A program made the position numbers and the translations under genes. From assembly GCA_030609975.1 (NCBI GenBank), contig JAUWSR010000163.1, positions 1 through 8,298 on the forward strand: a stretch of DNA of 8,298 bases, given 5' to 3'. A model generated the notes under the pieces. It was not told where the DNA came from. It worked only from the letters and a program-made list of their open reading frames with translations, and searched no databases. Positions 6,047-8,298 of this stretch are shown here, in pieces; the first letter of the stretch is position 1; each line of letters begins with the position of its first letter. This stretch comes from Acidobacteriota bacterium. Lineage in GTDB: Bacteria > Acidobacteriota > Aminicenantia > Aminicenantales > Aminicenantaceae.

Positions 6047-7006
6047 TTACTTTTGGCCAAGAATCTCCTGGATTCTTCTGTTCTTAGGATCCTCCAAAAA
6101 GGTATCGAATTCGATAAAATATCCGGCGGGATCGTAGCCCACAAATGCCCTCACCGGGATCGTTTGCACATCTTCCAGGGGATCTTTTATTTCTACCCCC
6201 TTATCCTGAAATCGCTCATACCACGTATCTATTTGATCAGTCAGAAAAGATACATTGACCGCTTTTTTCTCGGAAAAACGGTGCAGACCTCGGGCTTCAT
6301 CCACCAGCCCGATAAAACCCGTAGCAGAAGCAGGATAGACTTTGGCAAGCCCCTGATCAACCCAGAGCTCAAAGGCAAAGTTGTTTTCATAGAACATCTG
6401 GGCTGCCGGCACATCCCGGTAGTAAAGCCAGATGATATTGGCCAGGATGCCTAAGTCAGCCGGCCGTGTCGTTTCTAGATCGGCCAGCGGGTATTGAGCA
6501 ACAATTCCTTCCAAATAGGTAAGAATCCTCTCATTTTGGGGATGCTCCAGAAAACGCTCGAATTCTAAAAAATATCCAGCCGGATCATAGGCCACAAATC
6601 CTCGGATCGGCAGTTGGGAAGAGCCCTCTAAAGGACGGTGCATCTGAACGCCCTGATCATGAAGATAAGAATACCACTCGTCGATCTCTCGGGTCACAAA
6701 GGAAAGTGTCACGGTCTTCGGTTCAGAGGGGTCGTGCATACCTTTGGTTTCATCAACCAGTCCGATGAAGGTCGTTTGGGAAATACGGTAGATCTTCGCA
6801 AAGCCGTAGTCCAGGACTTTCTCCAAGCCCAGGATCCCTGCATAAAATCGTTCCGCTTCATCCAAGTCCGGATAATAAAAAAACACCAGATTGCCTAGGA
6901 TGGAGAGATCTTGGCTCATATCCGCCTCCACATCATTGTCCGTGGGACTACAAGCAAAGACCAGCATACAAATCAATAATACCGCCCAGATACGTGAAGT
7001 ACTCAT
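6047..7006 (-). CDS. Lipoprotein with two tandem VOC (glyoxalase-fold) domains
   Basis: A 319-residue predicted lipoprotein: hydrophobic signal at 5-18 with Cys19 in LVFAC, followed by an acidic linker. Two vicinal-oxygen-chelate domains follow at about 36-155 and 187-306. Each has a PDLDEAERFY- or RDVPAAQMFY-type first half and a shared second half: FIGLVDE (80-86 and 231-237, offset 151), an S-F-T-I-D-WY stretch, and YDPAGYF(L/I)EF (140-149, 291-300). About 46 of 82 aligned residues in these halves are identical by eye, so this is an internal duplication. VOC proteins include glyoxalases, ring-cleaving dioxygenases and drug-binding proteins. The usual N-terminal metal His is not evident (LGNLVFFYY and LANIIWLYY instead), while the C-terminal Glu in (L/I)EF is kept in both, so it may bind a ligand rather than catalyse. 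A GAGG lies 8 nt before the ATG. First gene of the amidohydrolase operon. Confidence 0.85.
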   Translation of the reverse strand: MSTSRIWAVLLICMLVFACSPTDNDVEADMSQDLSILGNLVFFYYPDLDEAERFYAGILGLEKVLDYGFAKIYRISQTTFIGLVDETKGMHDPSEPKTVTLSFVTREIDEWYSYLHDQGVQMHRPLEGSSQLPIRGFVAYDPAGYFLEFERFLEHPQNERILTYLEGIVAQYPLADLETTRPADLGILANIIWLYYRDVPAAQMFYENNFAFELWVDQGLAKVYPASATGFIGLVDEARGLHRFSEKKAVNVSFLTDQIDTWYERFQDKGVEIKDPLEDVQTIPVRAFVGYDPAGYFIEFDTFLEDPKNRRIQEILGQK

Positions 7007-7043
7007 GCTAAATCCTCACATCTTTTTAAGGAAGAGAAGAACC

Positions 7044-7073
7044 AAAATATCACTTCCCGACTCCATGAGTCAA
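7044..7073 (-). promoter_or_regulatory. Predicted promoter of the VOC-amidohydrolase operon
   Basis: On the minus strand TTGACT (-35, 7073-7068) is followed after 18 nt by TATTTT (-10, 7049-7044); GATATT with a 16-nt spacer is an alternative. The transcript would start near 7037, about 30 nt before the ATG at 7006. Identified by consensus only. Confidence 0.45.
7059..7071. promoter_or_regulatory. GACTC-CAT-GAGTC dyad overlapping the -35 element
   Basis: A perfect 5-bp inverted repeat with a 3-nt centre overlaps the predicted -35 box of the VOC-amidohydrolase operon. A dyad in this position could be a repressor or activator site, but it is short enough to arise by chance and no regulator gene lies nearby. 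Confidence 0.3.
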
Positions 7074-7087
7074 TCTCATTCTATCCA

Positions 7088-7116
7088 TTTAATTTTATCC
7101 CGATTCATGCTAATAT
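7088..7116 (+). promoter_or_regulatory. Possible extended -10 promoter for glnS
   Basis: TGC-TAATAT (7108-7116) is an extended -10 pattern, preceded by a weak TTTAAT (7088-7093) at 17-nt spacing. If used, the glnS mRNA would have a leader of about 200 nt including the hairpin and the 15-mer. The -35 match is poor and no better promoter is seen nearer to glnS. Confidence 0.3.
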
Positions 7117-7176
7117 CCTAATTAACAAAAATTATCCTGGATTATTCACGAGTTGAGATTGCCGTAGACTCAAGGC

Positions 7177-7217
7177 GCAAAGGATGAAGCGGTGGTATAC
7201 TGCCGCATATCCTTTGC
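7177..7217 (+). repeat. Long imperfect hairpin element upstream of glnS
   Basis: GCAAAGGAT (7177-7185) pairs perfectly with ATCCTTTGC (7209-7217). Inside, after a small GAA/AT internal loop, GCGGTGG pairs with CTGCCGC around a TATA tetraloop (7189-7206). Two of the inner pairs are U-G wobbles that form only in plus-strand RNA, implying selection or origin as a plus-strand structure. There is no following T tract, so it is not a typical terminator. It resembles dispersed intergenic palindromes more than a known riboswitch. Confidence 0.75.
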
Positions 7218-7254
7218 AACGACCTCCCACCCCCCCGGGTATTATGGAGAGCTC

Positions 7255-7269
7255 GCCCGAAGGGTAAAA
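7255..7269 (+). repeat. Copy B of the shared 15-mer GCCCGAAGGGTAAAA
   Basis: Identical to the minus-strand sequence at 3344-3330. Here it lies 37 nt 3' of the hairpin and 52 nt before the glnS start, in the same orientation relative to the next gene as copy A has to hslV. Together the copies bracket the VOC-amidohydrolase operon in inverted orientation. Confidence 0.8.
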
Positions 7270-7309
7270 TTGGAATAAGTCAGGTTAGGTATTAGACATC
7301 AAATAGTCC

Positions 7310-7313
7310 GGAG
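7310..7313 (+). promoter_or_regulatory. Ribosome binding site of glnS
   Basis: GGAG lies 8 nt before the GTG at 7322. It supports GTG as the start, since no in-frame ATG occurs before the conserved GlnRS core begins. Confidence 0.6.
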
Positions 7314-7321
7314 ATTTTTTA

Positions 7322-8298
7322 GTGAAAGAAAACAAACCAGAAAACAAAGAGGATAAAACCTCCCTTGATTTTATCCGCACCATCATAGAAGAGGACATTC
7401 GCAATCACAAAAACGACGGCCGTGTGCACACGCGTTTCCCCCCGGAACCCAACGGTTACCTTCACATCGGCCACGCCAAATCCATATGCCTGAATTTCGG
7501 TCTGGCTCAGCAATACCAAGGCTTGTGCAACCTGCGGTTCGACGATACCAATCCTTTAAAAGAGGAACAGGAATATATCGATTCGATCAAAGAGGATGTT
7601 CGCTGGCTGGGATTTGACTGGCAAGACCGCGAGTACTATGCCTCTGACTATTTTGAGCAGCTCTATGAGTATGCGCTCAAGCTTATTCGCAAAGGAAAGG
7701 CATACGTATGCGACCTGAGTGCTGATGAGATCCGGGAAACCCGGGGAACGCTCACCCAACCGGGCAATAACAGCCCCTACCGAGAGCGCTCTATCGAAGA
7801 CAATTTGGATCTTTTCGAAAGCATGCAGGCCGGCGAGCTACCGGATGGTTCGCGGACCCTGCGGGCAAAGATCGACATGGCCTCCGGCAACCTGAACATG
7901 CGCGACCCTGTCCTCTATCGTATCCTGCATGCGGAGCATCCCCGGACCGGAAAAGGGTGGTGTATCTATCCCATGTACGACTGGGCCCACGGCCAGTCTG
8001 ACTCGATAGAAGGCATCACTCATTCCATCTGTACTCTCGAGTTCGAAGCCCACCGCCCGCTTTACGATTGGTTTATCCGGGAATTGGAGATATTCCCCTC
8101 ACGACAGATAGAATTTGCACGCCTGAACCTCAACTATACGGTCATGAGCAAACGTAAACTTTTGCAACTGGTAGAGAAGGGCTACGTGAGAGGCTGGGAT
8201 GATCCTCGCATGCCCACCATTTCCGGACTTCGGCGCCGCGGCTACACGCCGGAATCGATCCGGGACTTCTGCGACCGCATCGGCCTAGCCAAACGGGA
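7322..8298 (+). CDS. glnS: Glutaminyl-tRNA synthetase, N-terminal part (3' end cut)
   Basis: GlnRS charges tRNA-Gln with glutamine in the cytoplasm. The 325 visible codons cover most of the class I catalytic domain of a protein that is about 550 residues in E. coli; the anticodon-binding barrels lie beyond the right edge. Diagnostic motifs are HTRFPPEPNGYLHIGHAKS with the HIGH signature (48-51), NLRFDDTNP (70-78), RGTLTQPG..SPYR (141-154), LRAKIDMAS (180-188), MRDPVLYR (193-200), WCIYPMYD (213-220), EGITHSICTLEF (230-241), and the KMSKS equivalent VMSKR (274-278), followed by GWDDPRMPTISGLRRRGYTP. The start is a GTG with GGAG 8 nt upstream; about a dozen charged residues precede the conserved DFIRTIIEEDI. 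It is divergent from the VOC-amidohydrolase operon. A direct GlnRS implies this organism does not rely solely on the transamidation route for Gln-tRNA. Confidence 0.98.
   Translation, partial: MKENKPENKEDKTSLDFIRTIIEEDIRNHKNDGRVHTRFPPEPNGYLHIGHAKSICLNFGLAQQYQGLCNLRFDDTNPLKEEQEYIDSIKEDVRWLGFDWQDREYYASDYFEQLYEYALKLIRKGKAYVCDLSADEIRETRGTLTQPGNNSPYRERSIEDNLDLFESMQAGELPDGSRTLRAKIDMASGNLNMRDPVLYRILHAEHPRTGKGWCIYPMYDWAHGQSDSIEGITHSICTLEFEAHRPLYDWFIRELEIFPSRQIEFARLNLNYTVMSKRKLLQLVEKGYVRGWDDPRMPTISGLRRRGYTPESIRDFCDRIGLAKR

Larger units (their letters stand above)
7007..7321. other. Divergent noncoding gap between VOC operon and glnS
   Basis: About 315 nt without a credible gene. It holds the promoter region of the minus-strand operon (7044-7073), an AT-rich stretch (about 7081-7140), a small stem TTGAG/CTCAA (7153-7157 with 7169-7173), a strong hairpin (7177-7217), a run of seven C followed by GGG (7230-7239), the shared 15-mer (7255-7269), and the glnS ribosome binding site. 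No T-box or other named riboswitch is recognised. Confidence 0.8.

Noticed and set aside
5780..6454. A 224-codon plus-strand open frame across two minus-strand genes
   Set aside because: It spans the junction of the amidohydrolase and VOC genes in antisense and shows no domain pattern.
7136..7321. T-box or amino-acid riboswitch for glnS
   Set aside because: No T-box consensus, no antiterminator or terminator with a U tract; the hairpin alone is not enough.
7319..8053. Minus-strand open frames opposite glnS
   Set aside because: The plus strand encodes unmistakable GlnRS motifs continuously to the window edge.

Overview
The window comes from a bacterial chromosome, apparently a Gram-negative (two-membrane) organism: it encodes two predicted lipoproteins and two proteins with Sec signal peptides, together with HslVU and a glutaminyl-tRNA synthetase. 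Base composition is mixed, with roughly balanced coding regions and AT-rich gaps. The combination of hslVU, GlnRS and exported COG1228-type amidohydrolases fits lineages such as Acidobacteriota/Aminicenantes or deltaproteobacteria-like groups. That placement is a weak inference; no taxonomic marker here settles it.

Layout. (1) 1-3154, minus strand: a tightly packed operon read right to left as hslV, hslU, a fibronectin-III lipoprotein with an LptM-like CGKKGDP start, then the first 48 codons of a fumarylacetoacetate hydrolase (FAH) family protein cut by the window edge. Junctions are 0 nt, a 1-nt overlap (TAATG) and a 4-nt overlap (ATGA). A good sigma70-type promoter sits just before hslV. 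(2) 3155-3470: a noncoding gap holding that promoter, a 14-bp inverted repeat, a hairpin cluster, and a doubled ACCGTCCCC motif. (3) 3471-7006, minus strand: a second operon read as tandem-VOC lipoprotein, exported amidohydrolase with intact metal ligands, then an exported amidohydrolase homologue that has lost them. (4) 7007-7321: a divergent gap with a promoter for operon 2 and a strong hairpin element on the plus strand. (5) 7322 to the end, plus strand: the first 325 codons of glnS, starting at GTG.

How the genes work together. HslV and HslU form the two-component ATP-dependent protease of the cytoplasm; the co-translated lipoprotein and FAH protein have no obvious mechanistic link to it. 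The second operon makes three envelope proteins. An active amidohydrolase next to a ligand-less paralogue and a duplicated VOC lipoprotein could form a periplasmic scavenging or degradation module, but no substrate can be read from the sequence.

The two noncoding gaps share an exact 15-mer (GCCCGAAGGGTAAAA) placed 3' of a hairpin. In both cases it points toward the next gene (hslV, glnS), which suggests a dispersed structured repeat. The most unusual items are this repeat, the catalytically stripped amidohydrolase, and the FN3 lipoprotein embedded in the hslVU operon. I see no CRISPR array, tRNA, rRNA or intact transposase gene.
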